From: Kosakonia sacchari
GTDB taxonomy: Bacteria > Pseudomonadota > Gammaproteobacteria > Enterobacterales > Enterobacteriaceae
Direction: 5' to 3'
Assembly (NCBI GenBank): GCA_900109485.1
Contig: FOAY01000014.1
Coordinates: 62,001 to 126,000 of the forward strand
DNA length: 64,000 bases
Made by a program: the position numbers and the translations under genes. The first letter of the stretch is position 1. Every line of letters starts with the position of its first letter. Below, in pieces: positions 1-9,900 of this stretch. The notes beneath the pieces are model-generated. The model was not told the origin of the DNA. It searched no databases and was given only the letters and a program-made list of their open reading frames with translations.

Positions 1-1428
1 CCGCCCGGTGAGCAGATACCCTTCCAGCCAGCCCTGGCACTGGTGCTCGCTGAGGATCTCCATCACCCGGCCATCGGGCGCGAGTTGTTCATCCCACGGT
101 TTTTGCGCCGCCTGCCACGTGCGGCTGGTGACATCGAACACCTTACTCAGGCGATTAGACGCCGTTTCATCCGGGCCAAAAAGACGGAAGTTATCCGTGT
201 TTTCCTGGAAGATGCACGCCAGATACGCGCCGAGTGCCGCCGTGGATTCCGCCTGAGTTTCACCGGGCGACGTGACTTCCACGGCGTACGATTGCAGTGC
301 CGGTGTCACCAGTTCGCGGCGTAAACGCCCGCCGTTGGCCCACGGCGACGCGCCCATGCGTTTATCACCGGACGGTGCCAGCGCGCGCAGTTCCGCCTTT
401 AACTGACCATGTTCATCAAAAAGATCCTCCGGCTGGTAGCTTTGCATCCAGCGCTGCAGGATCTGGCGATGTTCATCGTTTTCCCGGCAAGAAGAGACCG
501 GCACCTGATGCGCGCGCCAGAAATCCTCCACCTTTTTGCCGTCCACCGTTTGTGGACCGGTCCAGCCTTTCGGGCTACGTAGCAGAATGAGCGGCCAGCG
601 CGGTAAACGCTCTGCTGCCTGATGGCTGCGCGCCTGCTGCTGAAAATCCGCAATGCGGCCAAGGGCGCTGTCCAGCGTCTGCGCCATATCGCGATGCATT
701 TGCTCCGGCTGATGGCCGCTGACCAGCAGGGGTTCATACCCGTAGCCGCGAAACAGTTGAAACAGATCTTCATCGCTGGCGCGCCCGAGGAGCGTCGGGT
801 TAGCAATCTTGTAACCGTTAAGATGCAAAATCGGCAGCACCGCACCGTCGCGCGCCGCATTGAGGAATTTAATCCCGTGCCAGCTTGCGGCCAGCGGGCC
901 GGTTTCCGCTTCGCCATCGCCAATCACGCAGGCGGCAATCAGCGACGGGTTATCAAATACCGCGCCGAACGCATGCGCCAGCGAGTAACCCAGCTCGCCG
1001 CCTTCATTAATGGAACCGGGCGTTTCCGGCGCGGCGTGGCTGGGGATGCCGCCAGGAAAAGAGAACTGGCGGAACAATTTTTTCATCCCCTGCGCATCCT
1101 GGCTCACCTGCGGGTAAATGTCGCTGTAAGAGCCTTCAAGCCACGTATTCGCCACCATGCCAGGCCCGCCATGCCCTGGACCACAGATATAGATCATATC
1201 GAGATCGCGCTGGCGTATAGCGCGGTTGAGATGGGCATAAATAAAGTTCAGGCCGGGCGTGGTTCCCCAGTGTCCCAGCAGGCGCGGCTTGATGTGTTCC
1301 GGCTTGAGGGGCTCGCGCAGTAAGGGGTTATCCATCAGGTAAATTTGTCCGACGGAGAGGTAATTCGCGGCTCGCCAGTAGCGATCGATCAACTGAATGT
1401 CATGGTCAGAAAGGGAAGATGCTGTCAT
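1..1428 (-). CDS. xfp: Phosphoketolase, N-terminal part (cut by window edge)
   Basis: Thiamine-diphosphate enzyme that cleaves xylulose 5-phosphate (often also fructose 6-phosphate) with phosphate to acetyl phosphate plus an aldose phosphate, in the cytoplasm. 476 codons are present; the family is usually about 790 residues, so the C-terminal 40% lies left of the window. Visible family motifs are LLGHWGT (50-56), GPGHGGPG (83-90) and the ThDP/Mg motif GDGEAETGP (170-178). The ATG at 1428 follows an AGGAG-type ribosome site. It stands alone, divergent from the next gene. No defect is visible in the part seen. The exact substrate range cannot be told. Confidence 0.95.
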   Translation of the reverse strand, partial: MTASSLSDHDIQLIDRYWRAANYLSVGQIYLMDNPLLREPLKPEHIKPRLLGHWGTTPGLNFIYAHLNRAIRQRDLDMIYICGPGHGGPGMVANTWLEGSYSDIYPQVSQDAQGMKKLFRQFSFPGGIPSHAAPETPGSINEGGELGYSLAHAFGAVFDNPSLIAACVIGDGEAETGPLAASWHGIKFLNAARDGAVLPILHLNGYKIANPTLLGRASDEDLFQLFRGYGYEPLLVSGHQPEQMHRDMAQTLDSALGRIADFQQQARSHQAAERLPRWPLILLRSPKGWTGPQTVDGKKVEDFWRAHQVPVSSCRENDEHRQILQRWMQSYQPEDLFDEHGQLKAELRALAPSGDKRMGASPWANGGRLRRELVTPALQSYAVEVTSPGETQAESTAALGAYLACIFQENTDNFRLFGPDETASNRLSKVFDVTSRTWQAAQKPWDEQLAPDGRVMEILSEHQCQGWLEGYLLTGR

Positions 1429-1587
1429 GCGTTCTCCTTTTGTAGGGTTGCGATGAAGTCAGAAGAGGGAGCTCCTGTCAAAGTGGGTTCCCTTTAAGCC
1501 TGGCATAGATGTTAAGGAGGGGCGTCGGGACGCGATTTCTGGCCTATGTTGTAAGCTTGATAGATGTTCACCCGGTGGAGAAGGTCA

Positions 1588-1911
1588 ATGGCGAAAACAG
1601 TGATGCAGGAATATCTGGTCCTGGGCGGCGAGCACCACGGCGAAGTCTGGCGCGGCGTTTACCCGGCGCTCTGGTTAACGATGCCGAATAACGATAAACG
1701 CGCCGGGCAGTTTTATACGCGCGACAGCGGAGAGAAAATCGAATTACGCCCGGACGCGCAGCTTTTTATTACCGAATGGAAATCGCCGCAGGGTTCGACC
1801 TGGTTACTGATTGCCGAAGAAGATTTAACCGAATTTGATATTGCCGATGAAATTGCCCGTATTTTCCCGCCGCTGCGCCCTCTGGATGGGCCATCCGAAG
1901 ATTTCGCCTGA
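1588..1911 (+). CDS. Small unknown acidic protein, 107 aa
   Basis: I do not recognise a family. The product is soluble, with no signal peptide or membrane span, and rich in Trp and acidic residues; it ends in a proline-rich acidic tail. An ATG at 1564 is also in frame, but the ATG at 1588 has a good GGAGAAGG ribosome site 4 bases upstream and is preferred. Codon use matches the neighbours, so it is probably a real gene. It lies upstream of the YetF pair, separated from it by a small perfect hairpin at 1929-1945, so co-transcription is uncertain. Confidence 0.7.
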   Translation: MAKTVMQEYLVLGGEHHGEVWRGVYPALWLTMPNNDKRAGQFYTRDSGEKIELRPDAQLFITEWKSPQGSTWLLIAEEDLTEFDIADEIARIFPPLRPLDGPSEDFA

Positions 1912-1928
1912 ATCTGATACCGAAAGCG

Positions 1929-1945
1929 AGCCTGGCTGCCAGGCT
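1929..1945. terminator. Short intercistronic hairpin
   Basis: AGCCTGG and CCAGGCT form a perfect 7-bp stem with a 3-base loop between the small unknown gene and the membrane protein gene. There is no long T run, so it may be a weak terminator or an mRNA-stabilising hairpin. Confidence 0.35.
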
Positions 1946-1984
1946 TCTGGATAGTGCTCTTCATCTGTGGAAATCGAGGACATC

Positions 1985-2485
1985 ATGAAACACGACGAGA
2001 CGTTGCCCGGCGTGTCTGAAAACGCCTGGGCGCTGAATTTCGAAGCCGGGTTTCGGCGCATCGGGGCTTGTGTGCTGCTGGCGATTATTATCGCCGCGCT
2101 GAGCGGCGTTTTCTCCGGCGGCTATTTTAGCCCGGCAGACAAAAGTAATGCTCAGCAGACGCTGAAAATCCACTATGAGCGATTCGGGCGTCTGCAAAAC
2201 GCCCAGACGCTAAAAATCACCCTGCAAACCCAGGCGGCGAAGAAATATGTCATCAGCCTCGGTGGCGCGTTTAATGAGAATTATCAACACGGCAATGTCT
2301 GGCCCCAGCCCGACAGCATGTACAGCCGGGGAGAAACGCTGTATCTGGTTTATAACAACATCACCCGCAACGGCGACTTTACGGTCTGGCTGAATACCAC
2401 GCCGGGCACGCCGGGAAAATCGATGAATACCGTCGCCGTTAACGACGAACCGGGCATCCGGTTCTGGCAGTTCATTTATCCGTAG
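1985..2485 (+). CDS. Unknown single-span membrane protein, 166 aa
   Basis: No named family recognised. A cytoplasmic N-terminus of about 28 residues is followed by one hydrophobic span (about 29-47, RIGACVLLAIIIAALSGVF) and a roughly 115-residue domain, probably periplasmic, with many Asn/Thr and beta-like segments. An upstream in-frame ATG exists at 1967, but the one at 1985 has GAGGA at the right distance. The gene ends 9 bases before the YetF-type gene, which implies co-transcription; the two probably form a membrane complex or act in the same process. That functional link is inferred from spacing only. Confidence 0.75.
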   Translation: MKHDETLPGVSENAWALNFEAGFRRIGACVLLAIIIAALSGVFSGGYFSPADKSNAQQTLKIHYERFGRLQNAQTLKITLQTQAAKKYVISLGGAFNENYQHGNVWPQPDSMYSRGETLYLVYNNITRNGDFTVWLNTTPGTPGKSMNTVAVNDEPGIRFWQFIYP

Positions 2486-2494
2486 GAGAACAAA

Positions 2495-2941
2495 ATGGAA
2501 ATGGTGCTGCGGGCGTTGGCGATCTATTTAATCCTGTTACTGGTTTTTAAAGTGGTGGGACGCCGCGCATTATTAGAGATGACCAGTTTTGACCTGATTC
2601 TGCTGTTGATCATCAGTGAGGCCACGCAGCAGGCGCTCCTCGGCAACGACTTTTCCGTTACCGGCGCAATGTTGACCATTATTACGCTGGTGGCGGTCGA
2701 TATTATGTTCGGGCTGGTGAAAAAATATCTCTCCGGCGCGGAGTCAGTTATTGATGGTTCGCCGGTTATCCTGGTTGAAAATGGCATTCCCCTTGTCGAT
2801 AAACTGCAAAAAGTGGATGTCTCCTGCGATGATATTCTGGTCGCAGCGCGACAGAATCAGGGCATTACCGAGTTGAGTAAAATCCGCTACGCCATTCTCG
2901 AACGCAATGGGCATATCTCCATTATCCCCGTTGAGGGGTAG
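2495..2941 (+). CDS. YetF/DUF421 family inner membrane protein
   Basis: Family of small membrane proteins of uncertain role, described in Bacillus as YetF-like and linked to the cell envelope or spores. At 148 aa it is shorter than Bacillus YetF (about 230) and carries one copy of the cytoplasmic domain. Seen here: hydrophobic spans near 4-21, 32-48 and 56-73, the early GRRALLEMTSFDLILLLI motif typical of the family, and a C-terminal soluble domain starting with a VIDGSPVILVENG stretch. It is the second gene of an apparent two-gene unit. No direct function can be assigned. Confidence 0.85.
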   Translation: MEMVLRALAIYLILLLVFKVVGRRALLEMTSFDLILLLIISEATQQALLGNDFSVTGAMLTIITLVAVDIMFGLVKKYLSGAESVIDGSPVILVENGIPLVDKLQKVDVSCDDILVAARQNQGITELSKIRYAILERNGHISIIPVEG

Positions 2942-3103
2942 GCAGGCACAATCTTCATTTATCCTTCCGGGCTGCGCCGCGTTTTGGATTTTTATGCTAT
3001 TCGGCCTGTTTTCCCGCCCGCAGGCGCGGCGGCGTCTTGCCGGGCAAAAAAACGCCAGTACAATGACCAGACGCTGAATTCTCCCGTCTGATAGCAGGCC
3101 ACT

Positions 3104-3889
3104 ATGATCGTCATAAAAACCTTTTTCCTGAGCCTGCTGTGCATCACGCTGCTCTCCCTTGCCGTCAGCCTCGCCCAGGCGATGCACCAGCGGGATACGC
3201 GCACGCAGCAAGGGTGGTGGGATGCCCGGCGTGATTCTGCCGGTATTGCGCCCGATGCGCGCAAAAATGCCCAACTCGCCATCGTGCAGGTTTATGCCGC
3301 ACCCACCTGGGGCTGGAAAGGCGCGGTGGCGGTACATCCGTGGATCATTTTCAAACGCGCCGGGGAAACGCACTATAACCGCTACGAGGTGATTAGCTGG
3401 GGCGCGGGGGATAAAGTGCGGCGTAACAGCAATATTCCTGATGGCTACTGGTACGGCGCACAGCCGCGCTTGCTGGTCGATCACCGCGGCCCGCAGGCCG
3501 AAGCGATGATCCCGCAGATTGAAGCGGCGATTGCTTCTTACCCGTGGCCGCAGACCTATCACGCCTGGCCTGGGCCGAACAGCAATACGTTTCTCGCGCA
3601 TATCGGGCGCGAAGTCCCGGCGCTGAAGCTGGATCTGCCCGCCAATGCGGTCGGCAAAGATTTCCGCTCACTGCGCAATCCGATTGGCTTGCCGCCCTCC
3701 GGGCGCGGCGTGCAGGTCTCGCTGCTCGGTGTCGCAGGCGTAACGCTGGGGGCGGAAGAGGGGTTTGAACTCAATCTGCTGGGGCTGAATGTCGGGCTGG
3801 GTTTCACGCCGCTGCGCCTGCGTTTGCCGTTTATTGGCGGTCTTGGCAGCGATAATTTGCAGAAAGAGAGCGCGGAACGCGCCCCGTAA
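3104..3889 (+). CDS. DUF3750 protein, exported or membrane-anchored
   Basis: 261 aa with an N-terminal hydrophobic segment (about 3-25, ending near AQA) that is a signal peptide or anchor, placing the rest in the periplasm. The body has the features of DUF3750 proteins: an AAPTWGWKGAVAVHPWI stretch, a GDKVRRNSNIPDGYW loop and a HAWPGPNSNTFLAHI block. The conserved His, Asn and Trp residues hint at an enzyme, but no reaction is known to me. It stands between the YetF pair and a convergent reductase gene and looks monocistronic. Confidence 0.8.
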   Translation: MIVIKTFFLSLLCITLLSLAVSLAQAMHQRDTRTQQGWWDARRDSAGIAPDARKNAQLAIVQVYAAPTWGWKGAVAVHPWIIFKRAGETHYNRYEVISWGAGDKVRRNSNIPDGYWYGAQPRLLVDHRGPQAEAMIPQIEAAIASYPWPQTYHAWPGPNSNTFLAHIGREVPALKLDLPANAVGKDFRSLRNPIGLPPSGRGVQVSLLGVAGVTLGAEEGFELNLLGLNVGLGFTPLRLRLPFIGGLGSDNLQKESAERAP

Positions 3890-3939
3890 GCGTGTTCCGC
3901 CGCCATGGCTGACGTTGCCCGGCTTGCAATCACGACCTT

Positions 3940-4896
3940 TCAGGGGCGCAGAATAATGCGCCCCAGCACGCGGTTCTCTTCGGCGTAACGGTGGGCTTCC
4001 ACCACATCCTGTAGCGCAAACTCGCGATCAATAAGCACCCGTAACACGCCATCACGCGCCTGCGCCAGCAACCCGTCAACGGAGGCTCTGGCCTGTTCGT
4101 TAGCCAGTTCGCGTCCCCAGAACAGCCCGCTCAGCGTCTGGTTGGCCTGCTGTAACGCCGCTAAATCGGCGCGGGTACTGCCTCCGGCGTTACCGGCCAG
4201 CACCACGGTTCCGCCTTCACGCAGGCAGGCGAATGACTGTTCAAGCGTGGAGCCTGCCAGATCCAGCACGCTGTCCACGCCGCGCTGTTGGGTGAGCGTT
4301 TGCACCTCCGCCACAATATCCTGCTGGCGGTAATCGAGGGCCACATCGAGGCCCAGTTCGCGAAGTTTTGCCACGCGCTCGCTACCGGAGAGTGTCGCCA
4401 GCACGCGCGCGCCACGCGCTTTCGCCAGTTGAATGGCGGCCACGCCAACACCGCCTGCGCCGCCCTGGATAAGCAACGTGTCGCCCGCCTGAAGATGAAG
4501 GCGGGAAGAGAGCGCCCAGGCGGCGGTGCCAAAGCTAACCGGGATCGCGGCAGCGGTCGCCACATCCAGCCCATCGGGGATAACCCAGCTCCATGCGGCG
4601 GGCGCGGCGCGGTATTGGGCATGCGAACCGCTGAGCGCGATGGTGGCAACGCGCTGGCCGGGCTGGCGGTTTTGCACATTTTTACCCACCGCCACAATGG
4701 TGCCCGCAGCCGAATAGCCGGGGACAGTGCCCTGCGGGGAAGGGGCGGCGGTGGCGCGATTAATCACATCGCCGCCTTCAAGGGCGATCGCTTCAACTTT
4801 AATCAACACCTCGTCTGTGCCGCATACCGGCTGCGGCACATCGATATAGTGCAATACGTCCGGTTTCCCGGGCTGAAAATAGACAGCGGCTTTCAT
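3940..4896 (-). CDS. Zinc-independent MDR-family quinone oxidoreductase-like protein
   Basis: Medium-chain dehydrogenase/reductase of the NADPH:quinone reductase type, 318 aa. The N-terminal GroES-like domain (about 1-115) lacks the zinc-binding cysteines of alcohol dehydrogenases. The Rossmann nucleotide-binding motif is GGAGGVGVAAIQLAK near 145-159. Such enzymes reduce quinones or activated alkenes with NADPH; the substrate here is unknown. The ATG at 4896 follows an AGGAG site. It is divergent from the urea operon, and its 5' side shares the 283-bp intergenic region that holds the sigma-54 elements. Confidence 0.85.
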   Translation of the reverse strand: MKAAVYFQPGKPDVLHYIDVPQPVCGTDEVLIKVEAIALEGGDVINRATAAPSPQGTVPGYSAAGTIVAVGKNVQNRQPGQRVATIALSGSHAQYRAAPAAWSWVIPDGLDVATAAAIPVSFGTAAWALSSRLHLQAGDTLLIQGGAGGVGVAAIQLAKARGARVLATLSGSERVAKLRELGLDVALDYRQQDIVAEVQTLTQQRGVDSVLDLAGSTLEQSFACLREGGTVVLAGNAGGSTRADLAALQQANQTLSGLFWGRELANEQARASVDGLLAQARDGVLRVLIDREFALQDVVEAHRYAEENRVLGRIILRP

Positions 4897-5023
4897 CTTT
4901 TCTCCTCGCTATTACGCAAAGGGTTCGCGCAGGTTTATAGGCTAATCAGGCAAAGAATAGCTGCATACAGTCATAACTGAATATTCTGATGTTGGTTATA
5001 GATATCTGTTTTCCAATAATAAT

Positions 5024-5061
5024 TGCACTGCCATTGCGCGCAGATGTTCTGAAAGGGTGCA
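5024..5061 (+). promoter_or_regulatory. Candidate tandem NtrC binding sites
   Basis: NtrC dimers bind GCAC-N7-GTGC. The first site, GCACTGCCATTGCGC at 5025-5039, matches at 7 of 8 half-site bases. The second, GTTC-N7-GTGC at 5046-5060, has one good half. Their centres are 21 bp (two helical turns) apart and lie about 100-120 bp upstream of the expected start from the sigma-54 promoter, the usual enhancer position. This is a by-eye match. Confidence 0.5.
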
Positions 5062-5125
5062 GGTATGTATTGAAAAAACACCCGTAAAATAACATTTCTA
5101 CTTTAAAAACAATGCGTTGAATTTC

Positions 5126-5141
5126 TGGCATGCCGCTTGCT
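5126..5141 (+). promoter_or_regulatory. Sigma-54 (-24/-12) promoter for the urea operon
   Basis: TGGCATGCCGCTTGCT fits the sigma-54 consensus TGGCACG-N4-TTGCW with one mismatch. The invariant GG (5127-5128) and GC (5139-5140) are exactly 10 bases apart. Transcription would begin near 5152, 28 bases before the allophanate hydrolase ATG. A nitrogen-regulated promoter fits the job of the operon. Confidence 0.8.
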
Positions 5142-5179
5142 GATTGAATTCCATCTTGTATACCAGCAGGAATTCAACG

Positions 5180-6982
5180 ATGGCGTTAATGACAGGAAAA
5201 ACACTGGCTGCATGGCAGCAGCGCATCCGGCAGGAGAGTGAGTCGGTTTATTCGCTTTTAAAAGCGCATATTGATGATTTATCCATTGAGGATAGTGCCT
5301 GGCTGGTGATCGCCAGCGACGCACAATTGCAGGCGCAAATTAATGCGTTACTGCCGCTGTACCGCAATAATCCCGATGCGTTTCCGCTGTTCGGCGTGCC
5401 TTTCGCCGTCAAAGACAATGTGGATGTGGCGGGCTGGCCAACCACGGCGGCGTGCCCGGCGCTCGAATTTATTGCTAACAGAGATGCCACCGCTGTCGCC
5501 CGGTTGAAAGCGGCCGGGGCGATTGTGATCGGTAAAACCAACCTCGATCAGTTCGCCACCGGGCTGGTCGGCACGCGTTCCCCTTACGGCGCAGTGCCAA
5601 ACACCTTCGACCCGGCGTATGTCAGCGGCGGCTCCAGTTCGGGCTCGGCTTCCGTGGTGGCGCGTGGTCTGGTGCCGTTTGCCTTTGGCACTGACACAGC
5701 CGGTTCAGGCCGCGTGCCTGCCGGGTTTAACAATATTATCGGACTGAAGCCGACCAAAGGCTGGCTCTCCGCCACCGGCGTGCTGCCTGCTTGTCGTCTG
5801 AATGACACGCTGTCGGTGTTTGCCCTGACGGTGGAAGACGCGTTTTACATCGCGACGCTGGCGGGCGGCGCAGACAGTGAAGATGCCTACTCACGCGTTA
5901 ACCCGGCAACCGCGCCTGCGGCTATCGCGCAAAACCCGGTTTTCGCCATCCCGGCAGAGCTGCGTTTCTTTGGCGATACGCAGGCCGAAGCCGCCTGGCT
6001 GAGCGCGCTGGAGGCATTGCGCGCCAGCGGCGCAACGTTGCAGCCGATTGATTTCTCGCCGTTCTACCAGCTTGCCGAGCAGCTTTATCAGGGGCCGTGG
6101 GTGGCGGAACGTACCGCGTCTGTCGGTGAGATGCTGCAACATCCGGAGCAGATGGACCCCACCGTGCACACCATTATTTCCGCCGGGCTGAACTACAGCG
6201 CGGTGGATGCCTTTAACGCGGAGTACCTGCGCGCAGAGCTGACGCAAAAAATCCAGCATGCCCTGAGCGAGGTGGATGCGCTGGTGGTACCGACATCGCC
6301 CACCATCCGTACGCTGGAAGAGATGAAGCAGGAACCGATCCTCTTCAACTCGCAGTTTGGCACCTACACCAACTTTACCAACCTGGCGGATCTCTGTGCG
6401 CTGGCCTTGCCTGCGCCATTTCGCGCCGACGGTTTACCGGCCGGGATCACGCTGATCGCCCCGGCCTGGCATGACCGCGCGCTGGCGGATTTCGGCCTGC
6501 GCTGGCAGCAGCAACTGGCGCTGCCGCTCGGCGCGACCGGCCAGCCATTCACCCCGCCAGCGGCGGCATTACCGCTTTCGCAACACCATGTTCGCGTTGC
6601 CGTAGTGGGTGCGCATCTGCGCGGCATGCCGCTGAACTTCCAGCTCACCACCCGCGATGCTGCGTTTGTCGAAGCGACCGAAACCGCGCCGTGCTACCGG
6701 TTGTATGCGCTGGCCAACACCACACCGCCCAAGCCGGGCATTGCCCGCCAGGCGCAGGGCGCGGCCATTGCGGTGGAGCTGTGGGACATCCCGCTGGCGC
6801 GTTTTGGCGAGTTTGTCGCGGAGATCCCCGCGCCGCTCGGTATCGGTTCGCTGGAGCTGGCCGATGGACGCTGGGTGAAAGGGTTTATCTGCGAACCGGC
6901 AGCGCTGCACGATGCCACCGACATTACTGAATTTAAAGGCTGGCGTAACTGGATTGCCCGCCAGGAGAGCAAACATGTTTAA
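5180..6982 (+). CDS. atzF: Allophanate hydrolase
   Basis: Second enzyme of the urea amidolyase pathway: hydrolyses allophanate (carboxyurea) to ammonia and carbon dioxide. 600 aa, the usual length for the two-domain bacterial enzyme. The N-terminal amidase-signature domain shows the Ser-cisSer-Lys triad: Lys78 in AVKDN, the GGSSSGSA loop (150-157) and the nucleophile Ser176 in DTAGSGRVPA. The C-terminal domain (from about 470) is the allophanate-specific extension. The ATG at 5180 has an AGGA site; a TTG at 5144 is rejected because it would sit upstream of the predicted transcription start. The gene's last 8 bases overlap the urea carboxylase start, indicating translational coupling. Confidence 0.93.
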   Translation: MALMTGKTLAAWQQRIRQESESVYSLLKAHIDDLSIEDSAWLVIASDAQLQAQINALLPLYRNNPDAFPLFGVPFAVKDNVDVAGWPTTAACPALEFIANRDATAVARLKAAGAIVIGKTNLDQFATGLVGTRSPYGAVPNTFDPAYVSGGSSSGSASVVARGLVPFAFGTDTAGSGRVPAGFNNIIGLKPTKGWLSATGVLPACRLNDTLSVFALTVEDAFYIATLAGGADSEDAYSRVNPATAPAAIAQNPVFAIPAELRFFGDTQAEAAWLSALEALRASGATLQPIDFSPFYQLAEQLYQGPWVAERTASVGEMLQHPEQMDPTVHTIISAGLNYSAVDAFNAEYLRAELTQKIQHALSEVDALVVPTSPTIRTLEEMKQEPILFNSQFGTYTNFTNLADLCALALPAPFRADGLPAGITLIAPAWHDRALADFGLRWQQQLALPLGATGQPFTPPAAALPLSQHHVRVAVVGAHLRGMPLNFQLTTRDAAFVEATETAPCYRLYALANTTPPKPGIARQAQGAAIAVELWDIPLARFGEFVAEIPAPLGIGSLELADGRWVKGFICEPAALHDATDITEFKGWRNWIARQESKHV

Positions 6983-9900
6983 CACTGTACTGATTGCCAA
7001 CCGGGGCGAAATTGCCTGTCGCGCCATCCGCACGCTGCAACGTCTGGGGATCAAAAGCGTGGCGGTCTATTCCGACGCGGATAAAAATGCCGAACATGTT
7101 AAACAGGCCGATATTGCCGTGGCACTCGGCGGCGAGAAGGCCAGCGACAGTTACCTGCGCATCGACAACATCATCGCCGCGGCGCAGGAAACGGGCGCGC
7201 AGGCTATCTGGCCGGGCTACGGATTTTTGTCGGAAAGCCTGCCGTTTGCCGCCGCCTGCGAACAGGCTGGCATTGTTTTTGTCGGGCCGACTGCGCAGCA
7301 GATTGGCGAGTTTGGCCTGAAACACCGGGCGCGCGAGCTGGCCGCCGAAGCGGGCGTGCCGATGACGCCGGGCACCGGGCTGCTCGACTCGCTGGAACAG
7401 GCGCTGGATGCGGCGGCAAAAATTGGCTACCCGGTGATGCTGAAAAGCACGGCGGGCGGCGGCGGTATTGGTCTGACGCGCTGCGCCGATGCGCAGGCGC
7501 TCAGCGATGCCTGGGAGAGCGTGCGACGTCTGGGCGAACAGTTTTTTAGCGACGCCGGGGTGTTTGTCGAGCGCTGCATCGATCGCGCGCGGCATATTGA
7601 AGTGCAGATCTTTGGCGACGGCAAAGGCAATGTGGTGGCGCTCGGCGAGCGCGACTGCTCATTGCAGCGCCGCAACCAGAAAGTGGTAGAAGAAACCCCG
7701 GCGCCGAACCTGCCAGCCGCCACCCGTGAAGCATTGCTCAGCGCCGCCGTACAGCTTGGCAAACTGGTCAATTACCGCAGCGCGGGCACGGTGGAATTTA
7801 TCTACGACGCGCAACGGGATGCGTTCTATTTTCTGGAGGTCAACACCCGTTTGCAGGTGGAGCATCCGGTCACCGAGTGCGTTACCGGGCTGGATCTGGT
7901 CGAGTGCATGCTGCGCGTGGCGGCGGATGAAGCGATTGACTGGGCGCGCCTGCAACAGGTACCGCAGGGCGCGGCCATCGAAGTGCGCATCTACGCCGAA
8001 AACCCGCTGAAAAACTTCCAGCCCAGCCCCGGCGTTTTAACCGAAGTCGCTTTCCCGCAAGGTGTGCGCGTGGATACCGGGGTGATCACTGGCAGTGAAG
8101 TGTCGGCATTTTACGATCCGATGATCGCCAAACTGATTGTGCAGGGCGCCAGCCGCGAAGAAGCGCTGGCAAAATTGCAGGCCGCGCTCGACGCTACCCG
8201 CCTGCACGGCATCACCACGAACCTTGATTATCTGCGCCAGATCACCGCCAGCGAGGCCTTTCGCAACGGCAGCATGTGGACGCGGATGCTCGACAGCGTT
8301 GAAGCGCACGCGGCGGTGATTGAGGTGCTGCAACCGGGGACCTGGAGCAGCGTTCAGGATTATCCGGGCCGCCTCGGCTACTGGGATATCGGCGTGCCGC
8401 CTTCCGGGCCGATGGACGATTTTGCTTTCCGCCTCGCCAACCGCATTGTCGGTAACCACGACGCGGCGGCGGGGCTGGAGTTCACCCTGCAAGGCCCGGT
8501 GCTGCAATTTCACAGCGCGGCGGTGATCGCCCTGACCGGGGCCGATTGCCAGGCAACGCTGGATGGCGAAGCGGTGCCATTATGGCAACCGATCACCGTT
8601 AACGCCGGGCAGACGCTGGCGTATGGCCGCGCGCAGATCGGCTGCCGCGCTTATCTCGCGGTGCGTAACGGCATTGATGTGCCGCAATACCTTGGCAGCC
8701 GTTCCACCTTTGCGCTCGGGCAGTTTGGCGGCCACGCCGGACGGACGCTGAAAGTCGCCGATCTGCTGCCGATTTCACGCCCGCAACTGGCCGCCTGCAC
8801 CACGCCCGCGCCGGTTAGCGAACCGCAGGCGATAAGCCCGTCGCTGATCCCGGAATATGGCGAACTGTGGCGCATCGGCGTGCTCTATGGACCGCACGGC
8901 GCGCCGGATTTCTTTACCCAGGAAGCGATTGACGAGTTCTTCGCCAGCGACTGGCAGGTGCATTACAACTCTAACCGCCTCGGCGTGCGGCTGGTCGGGC
9001 CGAAACCAGGCTGGACGCGGCCCAACGGCGGCGAAGCCGGTCTGCATCCCTCAAACGTTCACGACTGCGAATACGCCATCGGCGCGATTAACTTTACCGG
9101 CGACTTCCCGGTGATCCTCACCCGCGATGGCCCAAGCCTCGGCGGTTTTGTCTGCCCGGTCACCATCGCCAAAGCCGAGTTGTGGAAAGTCGGGCAGGTC
9201 AAACCGGGCGATCGCATCCGCTTCTACCCGATAAGCGTAGAAGAGGCGGTAGCGCGGGAAAAAGCGCAGGAGCGCAGCATTGAGACGCTGCACGCCAGCC
9301 AACTGGCGGAATTCACCACGCCATCGCTTGCCGATCGCGACGGCGTTTCCGCCACCGCTCTGGTGTCACTGCCCGCCGCTGCTGGTGCACCGGCTATTGT
9401 CTATCGCCAGGCCGGGGATAACTACATTCTGATTGAGTATGGCGACAACGTGCTGGATCTGGCGCTGCGCCTGCGCGTTCACCTGTTGATGGAACAACTG
9501 CGCAAGCGGGCGCATCCGGGCGTGAAAGAGCTGTCGCCAGGCGTGCGTTCTTTGCAGGTGCGTTACGACAGCCTCGCCATTAGCCAGCAGGAACTGGTGG
9601 CGCTGCTGCTGGAACTGGAGTCGCACATTGGCGATGTCAGCCAGATGAAAGTGCCGTCACGCATTGTGCATCTGCCGATGGCGTTTGAAGACAGCGCCAT
9701 GCTGGATGCGGTCAGCCGCTACAAAGACACGGTGCGTGCGACAGCGCCGTGGTTGCCCAACAACGTGGACTTTATTCAGCGCATCAACGGCCTGGCAAGC
9801 CGCGACGCGGTGAAGGCGACGATTTTTGACGCCAGCTATCTGATCCTCGGGCTGGGCGATGTCTATCTCGGCGCGCCCTGCGCGGTGCCGATCGATCCGC

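Noticed and set aside
622..1323. Long plus-strand frame opposite the phosphoketolase gene
   Set aside because: It is the antisense of clear phosphoketolase coding sequence and has no ribosome site or family resemblance; high GC makes such antisense frames common.
4897..5179. Guanidine-I riboswitch before the urea enzymes
   Set aside because: Looked for because many 'urea carboxylases' act on guanidine; none of the conserved riboswitch elements was seen, whereas sigma-54 elements fill the region.
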